Notes: generated by a model not told the origin, from the letters alone. 64,000 nucleotides of DNA from Hymenobacter psychrotolerans DSM 18569 (GCF_900142395.1 NZ_FRAS01000016.1:1-64000), one strand, 5' to 3'; numbered from the stretch's first letter, positions 1 through 9,257 are shown. A program made the numbers and translations.

Positions 1-255
1 GAGCAGCTGCGGGTCGAGCAGGGAGAACACGCGCCGAAACGTGTCGTGCGAAGGAATTCCGCTCGGCAACTCCAGAAACGTAGCCAGCCACGTCTGCTTC
101 AACTGGCCGTAGTGGGCGATGTCCACCCACGTTTCGGCTCCGGCCACGACGGCACAGATAGCGATGACCAGTATATCGCGCAATCGGTGTCGGGTGCGGC
201 CCGCGCAACGCGGGTCTGGAAGGGTGGCAAAAGAAGTAAGCAGTTGGCTGAACAT
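1..255 (-). CDS. ISAs1-family transposase, N-terminal part (runs off the window)
   Basis: The minus strand reads an open 85-residue stretch from an ATG at 255 to the window edge without a stop. It starts MFSQLLTSFATLPDPR and continues with RHRLRDILVIAICAVVAGAE, then WVDIAHYGQLKQTWL and PSHDTFRRVFSLL. This is the N-terminal DDE_Tnp_1-associated domain of ISAs1 (H-repeat) transposases, as known from the family; the catalytic DDE domain lies outside the window. The gene points away from the TonB receptor at 340. About 75 bases separate its start from the predicted IS end at 330. Whether the element is intact cannot be judged. Confidence 0.85.
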   Translation of the reverse strand, partial: MFSQLLTSFATLPDPRCAGRTRHRLRDILVIAICAVVAGAETWVDIAHYGQLKQTWLATFLELPSGIPSHDTFRRVFSLLDPQLL

Positions 256-330
256 GAAGAACTTGACAATGTCTGAAAAGACAAAGGTCAGCCCTCAATA
301 TGTCACCCTAAATTTGATGCGTAAGCCCTG
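1..330 (-). mobile_element. ISAs1-family insertion sequence, one end
   Basis: The transposase start at 255 is followed outward by about 75 noncoding bases, ending at 330 with what reads on the minus strand as CAGGGCTTACGCATCAAATT. This resembles the CAGGGCTT-type terminal repeats I know from ISAs1 elements. From 331 the sequence is TonB-receptor coding sequence in frame (T-S-A then Met340), so the boundary can be placed closely. The expected 8-10 bp target duplication would be 331-338/340. The other end is outside the window, so inverted repeat and duplication are unconfirmed. Confidence 0.7.
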
Positions 331-339
331 ACGTCGGCC

Positions 340-3300
340 ATGAACGGTATTATTACCGACAAGGACGGCGCCGGCTTGCCGGGGGCTACGGTCATAGCAG
401 TTCACACGCCTACCAACACCCAATATGTAGCACCTACCAACTCGGAAGGCCGCTTCAACATTCAGAACATGCGCGTAGGTGGTCCCTATAGCGTACGTGT
501 AACATTCGTAGGGTACAAAGACGCCAGCCGCGAAGGTATTTTCCTGAGCCTGGGCCAGAACCTGCGCCTCGACCTGAACCTGAGCGACGCCACCACGGAG
601 CTGGCCGGCGTAACGGTTTCGGGCCGCCGCGACCCGGTGCTGAACTCGGAGCGCAATGGTGCTGCCACCAACGTGCAACGCGAGCAGATTGAGCGCCTGC
701 CCACCATCAACCGCAGCTTCCAGGACTTCACGCGCCTCACGCCGCAGGCCAACGGCAGCTCGCTGGGCGGCCGGAACGCACGCTTCAACAACATCCAGAT
801 TGACGGTGCTTCCAACAACGACCTGTTCGGTCTGGGCAACACCGGTGCTCCCGGTGGACAAGCCAACACTAACCCGATTTCGCTGGACGCAATCCAAGAA
901 TTCCAGGTAGTCCTTTCCCCCTACGACGTGCGCCAGGGCCGTTTCAGCGGTGGTGGTATCAACGCCATTACCCGTTCCGGCACCAACGACTTCTCGGGTT
1001 CGGCTTTCGTATTTGGCCGCAACCAGAACACGGCCGGCAAAAGCCCAACGCCTAACTCGGCCGGTGAGCGTACCAAGCTCGACAAGTTCAACGATTACCA
1101 GGCTGGTATTCGCCTCGGCGGTCCGATCATCAAGGACAAGCTGTTCTTCTTCGTAAACGGCGAAATTACCCGCCGCACGGCTCCGCTGTTGTTCCGCACT
1201 GGTTCGCAGGACCAAATCCGCAACAACCCGGGCTCTGACCTGCTGACTTTCGTAAGCACGGAGCAGCTGCAGCAGATTTCGGACGTACTGCGTGACCGTT
1301 ACGGTTATAACGCTGGTGCTTTCGGTGAAATCAACGCCGAGCGCCGCAGCAACAAGGCCTTTGCTCGTCTCGACTGGAACATCAGCCAGAACCACCAGCT
1401 CACGCTGCGCCACAACTTCGTGGACGCTTCCGATGACAACATCACCCGGAGTCTGACCAACTTCCGCTTCGCCAACAACGGCTACCAGTTCCTGAGCAAA
1501 ACCAACACGACGGTAGCTGAACTGAAAAGCCGTTTCGGCAACCGCTTCGCCAACAGCTTGCTGGTAGGCTACTCGCGCATCCGCGACAGCCGCTCGCTGG
1601 TGGGCGACCGGTTCCCATCTATCGAAATTTCGGTAGGCAATGGCTCGGTATTCGCCGGTTCGGAACTCAGCTCCGTGGCTAACCGCCTCGACCAGGACAT
1701 CCTGGAAATCAACGACAACTTCAATATCTTCGCCGGTAAGCACGTCATCACGGTTGGCACGAACAACGAAATCTTCCGTTTCGACAACCTGTTCGTGCAG
1801 AGCACCGAAGGCCGCTACAACTATCCGACGCTGCAGGCTTTCCTGGACAACAACGTGGATGCCAGCGGCTTCCGCTACCGCCAGAACTACGCCCTGCCCG
1901 GCGGTAAGCCAACCGCTAAGTTTGGTGCTGCTCAGTTCGGTGCCTTCATCCAGGACGAATACAACATCACGGACAACTTCCGTTTCACGACGGGTCTGCG
2001 CGTTGACCTGCCGGTGTATTTCGACAAGCCTTCTTACAACAAGCGGGTTGACTCCACTTTCGCCATTGCTACGGCCAACGGTGGTGCTTACGACGTGAAG
2101 ACCGACCGTCTGCCCAAGTCGCGCCTGCAGGTGTCGCCGCGTATCGGCTTCAACTGGGACGTGCGTAAAAACCAGACCTTCCAGCTGCGTGGTGGTGTGG
2201 GTGTGTTCACCGGCCGTCCGGCCTACGTATGGATTTCCAACCAGTACGGCAACACCGGTGTTGACTTTGCTACCTACGATTCCAACAACAGCACCTCGAA
2301 AGCCGGCCTCGGCCTGAGCAGCAACTATGGTACGCTGCGCGACCAGATTGCCAGCACGCCGGCCGCCGCCGCCAAGGGCAGCATTGCCGTAACGGACAAA
2401 AACTTCCGCAACCCGCAGCTGATCCGTACCAACTTCGCAGTGGATTACCGCCTGCCCGCCGGCATCGTAGCCACGCTGGAAGGTATCTACTCCAAGTCGC
2501 TGAACGACGTGCTGCCGGTTGACATCAACCTTTCGAACCCGACCGGTGTAATCCAGGGCGACGGCCGTCCGGTGTACCCCACGGGCACCGCGCGCTACCG
2601 CAACAGCCGCGACTTCAACAACGTGATTCTGCTGACCAACACCAGCAAAGGCTACCAGTACAGCATCACGGGTGAACTGAAGAAGCAGGTAAACAGCGAC
2701 CTGTTCGCTACGGCTGCCTATACCTACGGCCAGTCGCGTGACCTGTACTCGGGCTCCAGCTCCACGGCTGTTTCCATCTGGGAATTCAACCCCCACGTAG
2801 CCGGCCCGAACAACCTGCCCCTGTCGTACTCGAACTTCGACCTGCGCCACCGCGTGCTGGGTTCGTTCTCGTACCGCAAAGCCTACGCCAAGCACTTCGC
2901 TACCACGCTGTCGGCTTTCTACAATGGTCAGTCGGGCACGCCCTTCTCGTATAGCTACTATGGCGGCGACCTCAACAACGATGGTGGCCAGTTCAGCAGC
3001 AACTCCAACGACCTGATCTACATCCCACGCACCCGCGACGAAATCGTACTGGTGACCGACGGCCCGAACGACCGCCGTACTCCCGAGCAGATCTGGGGTG
3101 AGCTGAACTCGTTCATCGAGAACGATGAGTACCTGAAAGAGCACCGTGGTGAGTACGCTGCCCGCAACGGCGCCCGCACGCCTTGGCAGCACAAGATTGA
3201 CGTTCGTCTGCTGCAGGATATCTACACCACCATCGGTGGCAAAGAGCACACCATCCAGCTGTCGGTTGACATCATCAACTTCGGCAACCTGCTGAACAAA

Positions 3301-3495
3301 GAGTGGGGACGCGACTACTTCGTAGCGAACGGCAACTACGGCCTGCTGCGTTATCAGGGTCTGGAAAACGGCACCACGGGCCGCCCAACCTTCGGCTTCG
3401 GCAATGGCACCTCTACCACTCCCACGGTTGGCTATCAGGTAGATCAGCTGGCCTCGCGCTGGCAGGCTCAGTTTGGCGTTCGTTACCTGTTTTAA
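340..3495 (+). CDS. Oar-like TonB-dependent receptor, 5' end cut off by the IS
   Basis: The 1051-residue product has a carboxypeptidase-regulatory-like (CarboxypepD_reg) domain at about 1-82 (key segment GLPGATVIAVHTPTNTQYV), a TonB plug at about 105-230 and a long beta barrel ending in the aromatic-rich VRYLF, typical of outer-membrane proteins inserted by BAM. Family members take up large ligands through the outer membrane with TonB energy. Met340 is internal: the frame stays open upstream to 331 and reads T-S-A, then meets the IS end. No signal peptide or TonB box precedes the first domain, so the product as encoded here should not be exported. It is best regarded as a gene broken by insertion; the missing 5' part should lie beyond the IS. 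The ligand is unknown. Confidence 0.85.
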   Translation: MNGIITDKDGAGLPGATVIAVHTPTNTQYVAPTNSEGRFNIQNMRVGGPYSVRVTFVGYKDASREGIFLSLGQNLRLDLNLSDATTELAGVTVSGRRDPVLNSERNGAATNVQREQIERLPTINRSFQDFTRLTPQANGSSLGGRNARFNNIQIDGASNNDLFGLGNTGAPGGQANTNPISLDAIQEFQVVLSPYDVRQGRFSGGGINAITRSGTNDFSGSAFVFGRNQNTAGKSPTPNSAGERTKLDKFNDYQAGIRLGGPIIKDKLFFFVNGEITRRTAPLLFRTGSQDQIRNNPGSDLLTFVSTEQLQQISDVLRDRYGYNAGAFGEINAERRSNKAFARLDWNISQNHQLTLRHNFVDASDDNITRSLTNFRFANNGYQFLSKTNTTVAELKSRFGNRFANSLLVGYSRIRDSRSLVGDRFPSIEISVGNGSVFAGSELSSVANRLDQDILEINDNFNIFAGKHVITVGTNNEIFRFDNLFVQSTEGRYNYPTLQAFLDNNVDASGFRYRQNYALPGGKPTAKFGAAQFGAFIQDEYNITDNFRFTTGLRVDLPVYFDKPSYNKRVDSTFAIATANGGAYDVKTDRLPKSRLQVSPRIGFNWDVRKNQTFQLRGGVGVFTGRPAYVWISNQYGNTGVDFATYDSNNSTSKAGLGLSSNYGTLRDQIASTPAAAAKGSIAVTDKNFRNPQLIRTNFAVDYRLPAGIVATLEGIYSKSLNDVLPVDINLSNPTGVIQGDGRPVYPTGTARYRNSRDFNNVILLTNTSKGYQYSITGELKKQVNSDLFATAAYTYGQSRDLYSGSSSTAVSIWEFNPHVAGPNNLPLSYSNFDLRHRVLGSFSYRKAYAKHFATTLSAFYNGQSGTPFSYSYYGGDLNNDGGQFSSNSNDLIYIPRTRDEIVLVTDGPNDRRTPEQIWGELNSFIENDEYLKEHRGEYAARNGARTPWQHKIDVRLLQDIYTTIGGKEHTIQLSVDIINFGNLLNKEWGRDYFVANGNYGLLRYQGLENGTTGRPTFGFGNGTSTTPTVGYQVDQLASRWQAQFGVRYLF

Positions 3496-3531
3496 TCAGT
3501 CGTCAGTAGACTTCGCTAAACGCATCAACTC

Positions 3532-4413
3532 ATGAAATTCCTTTCTTCTTCACTCTTTGCCAAGCTCACGCTGGCTGCTTCGGCAGCAGCCGTGCTGACT
3601 GGCTGCGACGACCCGGATTATCCGACCCCGTCGCCCGTAACAGCTTCTACGGTAAGCGCGGCCCGGGTTCTGGTCGTGAATGCCTCGCCCGGCTCCCAGA
3701 CCAGCACCATCACGATTGACAACGTCGCGTCGGGGCAGTCGGTGGGCTACCTCAGCTCGACTACAGGTTACTTCGCAGTGCCGGCCGGTCAGCGCCAGAT
3801 CGGTGTTGTGTCGCCGAACAACGTGAAGTATGCCAACGGCGAAGTAGCGCCTGGTGTCGTGCGGCAGCAGTTCGCATCGGGTAGCTCCTACACGGTTTTC
3901 TCGACCGATGCTCCTACCCGCGCTGCTTCCGGCTCTGATATCGGTGGCATGCGTGCCATTGCTCTGTCCGATAACCTTTCGGCTCCGGCAGCGGGCCGGG
4001 CTCGGGTACGTTTTGTGAATCTGTCGCCGAGCTACTCGGCTGGCGTGGACAGCCTCGGCTTGTACACGCTCGTGAGCCCCGATCCGGCAGCAATTGGTAA
4101 GTTCCTGTTTGCACCGATTGGTCGTACGTACCGCTCAATTGCCTTTACGGTAGCTGCAGTGGCCGCTACTCCAACAACTCCGGCCCGTCCGGCCCGTAGC
4201 CTGAACTTTGCTAATTTCACAGATATCCCGGCTGGAACGTACTCGTTTGATGTACGTCGTTCACCACGGGCCGCTGCCAACCCCTCACAGGTGATTATTC
4301 CTGCTACGGCGCTGACCTTTGCCTCCGGCAAAATCTACACGGTGTATAGCCGCGGCACCAATGCTACTGGCAGTGCTACTCCACTGGGTCTATCAGTTGT
4401 TACGCACAACTAG
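3532..4413 (+). CDS. DUF4397-domain lipoprotein
   Basis: The 293-residue protein begins with a lipoprotein signal (MKFLSSSLFAKL...AAAVLTGC) with the lipid-attachment Cys at 25, followed by a Pro/Thr linker. The rest matches the DUF4397 pattern: ARVLVVNASPGSQ near residue 43, then paired beta-sandwich segments with ARVRFVNLSPS near 155. DUF4397 proteins are secreted or surface-exposed in many Bacteroidota; their role is not established. The gene lies 36 bases after the TonB receptor on the same strand and ends just before a strong terminator, so the two were probably one transcript before the IS insertion. Confidence 0.8.
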   Translation: MKFLSSSLFAKLTLAASAAAVLTGCDDPDYPTPSPVTASTVSAARVLVVNASPGSQTSTITIDNVASGQSVGYLSSTTGYFAVPAGQRQIGVVSPNNVKYANGEVAPGVVRQQFASGSSYTVFSTDAPTRAASGSDIGGMRAIALSDNLSAPAAGRARVRFVNLSPSYSAGVDSLGLYTLVSPDPAAIGKFLFAPIGRTYRSIAFTVAAVAATPTTPARPARSLNFANFTDIPAGTYSFDVRRSPRAAANPSQVIIPATALTFASGKIYTVYSRGTNATGSATPLGLSVVTHN

Positions 4414-4437
4414 TTGATTCTGACTTAGGTTGACTTG

Positions 4438-4475
4438 AAAAAAGCGGCTGGAGAGCTTCTCCAGCCGCTTTTTTT
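4438..4475 (+). terminator. Rho-independent terminator after the DUF4397 gene
   Basis: An 11-bp perfect GC-rich stem (4444-4454 with 4458-4468, three-base loop) is followed by seven T and preceded by A residues. Confidence 0.85.
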
Positions 4476-4519
4476 ATGCGTGGAGAGGAAAGTTTTTTCG
4501 GTTTTTTTCGCTGTCCTAC

Positions 4520-4549
4520 TTGCACAAACCGAAACGCGCCGTACTTTTG
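4520..4549 (+). promoter_or_regulatory. Bacteroidota-type promoter of tRNA-Ala
   Basis: TTG at 4520-4522 and TACTTTTG at 4542-4549 are 19 bases apart, matching the Bacteroidota -33/-7 consensus (TTG, then TAnnTTTG). The tRNA begins 39 bases downstream. Confidence 0.6.
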
Positions 4550-4587
4550 TCACACCAAACGCAACCGGCGGATGGTGCTTACCAAAC

Positions 4588-4661
<74 letters not shown>

Positions 4662-4664
4662 CTC

Positions 4665-4699
4665 AAAAGCCCGACCCACCGGTCGGGCTTTTTGTTTTT
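4665..4699 (+). terminator. Terminator after tRNA-Ala
   Basis: The stem GCCCGACC (4669-4676) pairs with GGTCGGGC (4681-4688) around a four-base loop and is followed by TTTTTGTTTTT. Confidence 0.85.
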
Positions 4700-4728
4700 A
4701 CACCGTCTGCCTGTTTTGCGCGAATGGC

Positions 4729-4769
4729 AGGAAAAAGAAACGGCGACTCTCCTGCGAGAGTCGCCGTTT
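4729..4769 (-). terminator. Terminator of the cysteine-biosynthesis operon
   Basis: A stem of at least 11 bp (4741-4751 with 4756-4766, loop of four) lies just past the cysteine synthase stop. On the minus strand it is followed by a T-rich run (complement of 4729-4740). Confidence 0.8.
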
Positions 4770-4793
4770 GCTGTAAAATGGGTTAGGTTGCTG

Positions 4794-5717
4794 CTACACG
4801 AACAAGCCTTCTACCGACAGATACCGCTCGCCGGTATCGTAGCAGAAGGTGAGCACGCGGCCGCCCTGGGGCACGTCGTCCAGCTTCTGCGCCACTGCTG
4901 CCAACGACGCCCCGGACGATACGCCCACGAACAGCCCTTCCTCACGAGCTGCCCGGCGGGCCATATCAAAGGCGGCTTGCTGCGACACCTGAATAGTGCC
5001 ATCCAGAACATCAGTGTGCAGGTTGGCGGGAATGAAGCCGGCGCCAATACCCTGAATAGGGTGGGGGCCCGGAGCGCCGCCGCTAATCACGGGCGAGAGT
5101 TCGGGCTCTACGGCGAAAGTCTTCATGTTCGGAAAATGCGGCTTGAGCACCTGCGTCACGGCCGTGATGTGGCCACCGGTGCCTACACCGGTAATATGGA
5201 AATCGAAGCCGCCTTCCGGGGCGTCGCGCAGGATTTCCTGGGCAGTGGTTTCGGCGTGTACCTTGATGTTGGCGGGGTTCTCGAACTGCATGGGCATCCA
5301 GGCGCCGGGCGTGTCGCGCACCAGCTCGTGGGCTTTTTCGATGGTCCCTTTCATGCCTTTCTCGCGTGGGGTCAGTTCCAGGTTGGCGCCGTAAGCCGCC
5401 ATCAGGCGCCGCCGCTCAATCGACATAGACTCCGGCATCACCAGTGTCAGCTTGTAGCCTTTCACGGCCGCTACCATGGCCAGGCCTACACCCGTGTTGC
5501 CGGAAGTAGGCTCCACAATCAGCGAGTCCGGCGTCAGGATACCGTCTTTTTCGGCCTGTTCAATCATGCTGAGCGCAATCCGGTCTTTGATGCTGCCGCC
5601 GGGGTTGGCGCGTTCCAGCTTCACCCAGACCTCCACGTCGGGGCGGCTGGCGAAAAGCTTGTTCAGGCGCAGAAGCGGCGTGTTGCCGATGGTATCCAGA
5701 ATGGAAGTTGCTTTCAT
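4794..5717 (-). CDS. cysK: Cysteine synthase (O-acetylserine sulfhydrylase)
   Basis: The 307-residue cytosolic PLP enzyme makes L-cysteine from O-acetylserine and sulfide. Diagnostic parts are GNTPLLRL (11-18), the PLP lysine K44 in GGSIKDR, the substrate loop EPTSGNTG (69-76) and the phosphate-binding [11 protein letters not shown] (177-187). Length fits the CysK/CysM family (about 300-330). It lies about 100 bases downstream of a serine acetyltransferase on the same strand, the enzyme that makes its substrate, so a two-gene operon is likely. CysK and CysM cannot be separated firmly by eye; the SAT neighbour favours CysK. Confidence 0.92.
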   Translation of the reverse strand: MKATSILDTIGNTPLLRLNKLFASRPDVEVWVKLERANPGGSIKDRIALSMIEQAEKDGILTPDSLIVEPTSGNTGVGLAMVAAVKGYKLTLVMPESMSIERRRLMAAYGANLELTPREKGMKGTIEKAHELVRDTPGAWMPMQFENPANIKVHAETTAQEILRDAPEGGFDFHITGVGTGGHITAVTQVLKPHFPNMKTFAVEPELSPVISGGAPGPHPIQGIGAGFIPANLHTDVLDGTIQVSQQAAFDMARRAAREEGLFVGVSSGASLAAVAQKLDDVPQGGRVLTFCYDTGERYLSVEGLFV

Positions 5718-5819
5718 GAGTAAGGAAGTAAGTGAGTAAACGAAACAGAAAACCGGGCAGCAGGCCGCGCACTCAGTGAAACAACGGCCAGTGAGGAGCG
5801 CGCCTGCTTTTCTGACCGG

Positions 5820-6659
5820 TCAGATGGAAAACATGATGTCGGCGGCCGGGTCTTCGGTGCGCGTTACGTGCAGCTGCGCCTGATGATAGACGCGGGAGTG
5901 CGACGGAACACTATCGGTAAGCCACACATTGCCGCCAATAATGCTGTGACTACCGACCACCGTGTTGCCCCCCAAAATAGTAGCGCCGGCGTAAATCACC
6001 GAATGGTCTTCGATGGTAGGGTGGCGCTTGATGCCCTGCAACTCCTTCCGGACGCTAAGCGCGCCCAGCGTCACACCCTGAAATATCTTCACGTGCGCCC
6101 CAATAACGGCCGTTTCGCCAATAACGATGCCAGTACCATGGTCGATGCAGAACGATGCCCCGATCCGAGCGCCCGGGTGAATATCGATGCCGGTGCGGTG
6201 GTGGGCAAACTCGCTGATGATGCGCGGCACGCGCGGCACCTGCAGTTGGTAGAGAGCATGCGCAATGCGGTGCAGCGCAATGGCGTAGAACCCCGGATAG
6301 GTGCTGATGACCTCGTCGAGCCCCTGTGCTGCCGGGTCGGCGGCCAAAATAGCCGCCGCATCCTGCAGGAGCGCGTCGCGCAGGGCAGGCAGCCGGCTCA
6401 TCAGCCCGGCCGCTACTGCCGCCGCAGCTTCGGGCAGCGGTACATGGGCCAAAAGGGCCGCGAGGTCGTTTTGCTGCTGAATGAGCGTTGCCGCAATGGC
6501 ATCGGCCCGTAGCAGCGGCTGGCCACCCCGTTCGGGAAAGAGCAGTTGCAGCAGGTTGTCGGCCAGCTGGCAAAACGCCGCTTCCGGCAGCGGCGCCGCC
6601 ACCTGTTGATGGGCCTGCGCCAAGGCCAGCACAAAGGAAGAATCAGAGGAAAACAACAT
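5820..6659 (-). CDS. cysE: Serine O-acetyltransferase
   Basis: The enzyme transfers acetyl from acetyl-CoA to L-serine, the first step of cysteine synthesis. An N-terminal helical domain (about 1-150) precedes a left-handed beta-helix of hexapeptide repeats. The catalytic Asp and His lie in RTGIDIHPGA (about 155-164) and IDHGTGIVIGETA (about 172-184). I chose the ATG at 6659 (279 residues); an in-frame start at 6722 would add 21 Arg/Cys-rich residues that do not look like the family. The layout is like the longer EpsC-type acetyltransferases of Bacteroidota. It is followed by cysteine synthase on the same strand. Confidence 0.9.
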   Translation of the reverse strand: MLFSSDSSFVLALAQAHQQVAAPLPEAAFCQLADNLLQLLFPERGGQPLLRADAIAATLIQQQNDLAALLAHVPLPEAAAAVAAGLMSRLPALRDALLQDAAAILAADPAAQGLDEVISTYPGFYAIALHRIAHALYQLQVPRVPRIISEFAHHRTGIDIHPGARIGASFCIDHGTGIVIGETAVIGAHVKIFQGVTLGALSVRKELQGIKRHPTIEDHSVIYAGATILGGNTVVGSHSIIGGNVWLTDSVPSHSRVYHQAQLHVTRTEDPAADIMFSI

Positions 6660-6849
6660 AGGAGAGAAAAGCACAGAGGCCGCGCGACCGGGCCCGAAGC
6701 GGCAGCGGCAGCCATCCCGCAATACCTTCTAACTACGTAGCGAAGGGAAAGTTTTGCGCTGCTTGTTCACCACAACCTGGGGTGCGGGGTTGCGTTTGCA
6801 CAGATGCCGCCGGCTGCTGCCGGCAGTTCTTCCCCTTACTTTTCAACCC

Positions 6850-7188
6850 ATGGCAGACACTACCATCACTAAAGTCGATTCAAGACACTCGCCCAAAGGC
6901 CCCGACGGCGAAAAATACCTGGCTTTCGGCACGCACGTTTCCATGCGCATGTGGGAAAACGAGCAGCCCGGTGAGCAGAAAGAAGCGGTTAGCCGCCCTT
7001 ACGAAACGGTCGGTTATGTGCTGGCCGGCCGCGCCGAGCTGCATCTGGAAGGCCAGATGGTGCTATTGGAACCGGGCAACTCGTGGGTTGTACCTCAGGG
7101 AGCCCAGCATACTTACAAGATTCTGGAGGCGTTTTCGGCCGTAGAAGCTACCACGCCGCCCGCGCAGGTGCATGGCCGGGACAAATAA
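6850..7188 (+). CDS. Small cupin-domain protein
   Basis: The 112-residue protein forms a single cupin barrel: GYVLAGRAELHLEG is the first conserved strand pair and LLEPGNSWVVPQGAQHTYKI the second, with a PxGxxH-type segment. Only one obvious cupin-motif His is retained, so metal binding is uncertain. ATG 6850 is preferred over an upstream start at 6754, which would add 32 residues unlike a cupin. The gene is alone on its strand, divergent from the cysteine operon and convergent with the HEAT/cyclophilin gene. The substrate cannot be predicted. Confidence 0.7.
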   Translation: MADTTITKVDSRHSPKGPDGEKYLAFGTHVSMRMWENEQPGEQKEAVSRPYETVGYVLAGRAELHLEGQMVLLEPGNSWVVPQGAQHTYKILEAFSAVEATTPPAQVHGRDK

Positions 7189-7208
7189 CTGCCAGAACCA
7201 TCAACGCT

Positions 7209-7251
7209 AAACCGCCCGTCCGCTGCTTTATATACAGCGGACGGGCGGTTT
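7209..7251 (+). terminator. Bidirectional terminator between cupin and HEAT/cyclophilin genes
   Basis: A 17-bp perfect stem (7209-7225 with 7235-7251) with a nine-base loop starts in AAA and ends in TTT, between two convergent genes. Confidence 0.75.
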
Positions 7252-7274
7252 GCGTCGGTAGCCTTGCCGCATGG

Positions 7275-9257
7275 CTAGCGGACAAGCTCCACCCGCATGA
7301 TTTTGTCGCCGATATCCAGCCGCTGCACTACGTCCATGCCCTGCACTACCTGCGCGAAAATGGTGTAGCGTCCGTCGAGATGCGGGGTAGGGGCGTGCGT
7401 GATGAACCACTGGCAGCTTTCGGTGTCCTTGCCTGATGAAGCCAGGCCGACGGCTCCCTCGCCATAGCGCAGGTCGCTGAACTCGGAACGCAGGTTGTAG
7501 TCGGTGCTGCCGGAACCGTCGCCGCGCGGGCAGCCGCCCTGCGCCACGAAATTGGGCACCACCCGGTGAAAAAACCTGCCATCATAAAACCCTTGCCGCA
7601 CCAGCTCCACAAAGCTGGCTACTGAGCCGGGGGCATCGTTTACGAGCAAAACCATCGTCACATCACCCTGAGTGGTGCGTACGAGTACCCGCTGTCGGTC
7701 CGGAATCGTCTGGACCAGCTCCCAATTAATCGGGTGGCTGGCTGCTTTGGCCACCGGTACAGGGGCAGCCGGTTTCTGCTGCATATAGTCGATGGTTTGC
7801 TGCAAGGATTGCCAGGCTTCCAGGTCGCGCGGGAGCACCAGTTTGTCGCGAGCGGCTACAAGGAAATCCGGGTTGGGCAGCAGTCGGCGCATATTCAGCT
7901 GTGGGTCGCGCAGTGCCTCGGCCGCAGTGCCCATCACCGTTACGTCGCCGCCGGCTATGGCCCGCCGAAGCGTCAGGGCAAAAGCAGCCTGCTGGGCTTC
8001 CGGAAAGCCAGGGCGGCGGCGCATAGCTACCAGGGCCTCCATGCCGTAAGACCCAACTACCAGCGGCTGGCCCGACGCAAAGGTGGCTTGCTCCACAAAC
8101 TCATACGCTGCCGGGTCCTCGCCCAGCGCCTTGAGCAGGTAGCCCTTTTCGTACGGGTCGGTGGCGGCCGAATAGCGTTGCTGCACGGCTGTCCGGATGG
8201 CGTTGCGCTCCGGACCTGCCAGCTTCAGAGCCGCAGCCAGCAAGGTAGAGCGCACGCGCCAGCTGTTGATCCTGTTGGCTTTTTCCAGAAACAGAATGCC
8301 CGGCTCCCCGGCCGCATGCGTCAGGAAAAACTCGGCCGCAGTCACGGCTACCTGGCTGCTGGGGTCGGTGAGGGCCTGCCAGGCGGTTTCTTTCACCGGG
8401 GCATACATACCGGCATTCATGGCCCGCAGCGCACTTACCCGCACGCGGTGGTCAGCATCGCGCCGGGCCAGACTGGCCAGAACAGGTGCTACAGATGGCG
8501 TTTTCACCTTGCCCAAGGCACTGGCCGACATAGCCCGCACAGTAGGGTCAGCGTCGGAGGTGGCAGCAACCAGTGCTGCCTGATAGGCAGTCAGGTCGAG
8601 GCGGGGCGTGCGGGCCAGCGTGAAGGCGGCTCCTTGCCGGGCTGCCACGGGCTGCCGGGTTGCCAGCAATGCTACTGCCCGCGCTACGGCTGCTTCCGAC
8701 GTAATGCCCCGGCTGCCCGCCCGGAAAAGCCCCCAGGCCTGGCCCGTTGAAAACACAGTATCCGTTCGGGAAAAGGTGCCTTGCGCCAGCAGCCGCAACG
8801 ACTTCTGAGTAACGCAGCGCCCCAACGCTTCGGATAAGTAGCGGCGTAGCTGCGGCGTAGTCGCCGTCATGATGTGCCCGGCCAGCGTCTCAGCCGCGGT
8901 ACTGTCTCCGGTCTGGCCCAGCGCATACGCCGCTGCGCGCCGCACAGCGTCTTTCTGCTCCTGGCCGAGCAGCGGCAGCAGAGCCGCAGTAGCTGCTTTA
9001 TCCTGCACTGAGGCCAGTGCCAGCGCCGCGGCCTGGCGGTAGCGGCTTTCCGGGTGCGCCAGATAAGGGAGTAAGGCCGTGGTATTGCGCTCATCCTGGG
9101 CCGTGCCAATCAGGCGCAGGGTGGCATCCGCAAACTGGTTGAGCGGTGGCACTGCCGTGGCGGCGGACGTTTTGGGGATAGCAGGTGCGCAGGCCGCCAG
9201 CAAAGTGGCCGCGCAACTCAGGGCCAGAAAAGCGCGCAAAGAAACGGAGTAGGTCAT
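7275..9257 (-). CDS. HEAT-repeat lipoprotein fused to a cyclophilin-type prolyl isomerase
   Basis: The 660-residue protein has a lipoprotein signal (lipobox LLAAC, Cys23), a long central array of HEAT-like helical repeats (about 40-500, repeated pattern R..A..ALA.....A...L) and a C-terminal cyclophilin domain (about 523-660). The isomerase signature is present: FHRVVPNFVAQGG at 563-575 with the Arg, Phe and Gln of the active site, and LDGRYTIFAQV near 627. It should act in the periplasm or on the outer membrane as a folding catalyst with a protein-binding arm. It appears to be transcribed alone, ending at a bidirectional terminator. Function beyond isomerase activity is unknown. Confidence 0.85.
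   Translation of the reverse strand: MTYSVSLRAFLALSCAATLLAACAPAIPKTSAATAVPPLNQFADATLRLIGTAQDERNTTALLPYLAHPESRYRQAAALALASVQDKAATAALLPLLGQEQKDAVRRAAAYALGQTGDSTAAETLAGHIMTATTPQLRRYLSEALGRCVTQKSLRLLAQGTFSRTDTVFSTGQAWGLFRAGSRGITSEAAVARAVALLATRQPVAARQGAAFTLARTPRLDLTAYQAALVAATSDADPTVRAMSASALGKVKTPSVAPVLASLARRDADHRVRVSALRAMNAGMYAPVKETAWQALTDPSSQVAVTAAEFFLTHAAGEPGILFLEKANRINSWRVRSTLLAAALKLAGPERNAIRTAVQQRYSAATDPYEKGYLLKALGEDPAAYEFVEQATFASGQPLVVGSYGMEALVAMRRRPGFPEAQQAAFALTLRRAIAGGDVTVMGTAAEALRDPQLNMRRLLPNPDFLVAARDKLVLPRDLEAWQSLQQTIDYMQQKPAAPVPVAKAASHPINWELVQTIPDRQRVLVRTTQGDVTMVLLVNDAPGSVASFVELVRQGFYDGRFFHRVVPNFVAQGGCPRGDGSGSTDYNLRSEFSDLRYGEGAVGLASSGKDTESCQWFITHAPTPHLDGRYTIFAQVVQGMDVVQRLDIGDKIMRVELVR

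Noticed and set aside
295..3249. 984-residue minus-strand open frame opposite the TonB receptor
   Set aside because: It is a low-complexity Val/Ala/Gly/Arg-rich translation of the antisense strand of a clearly homologous gene; the receptor frame carries the recognisable domains.
5820..6722. Upstream start of the serine acetyltransferase at 6722
   Set aside because: The extra 21 residues are Arg/Cys/Gly-rich and unlike the family; ATG 6659 suits the usual N-terminal helices better.
7734..8750. 338-residue plus-strand frame opposite the HEAT region
   Set aside because: Shadow of the HEAT/cyclophilin gene; no domain seen.
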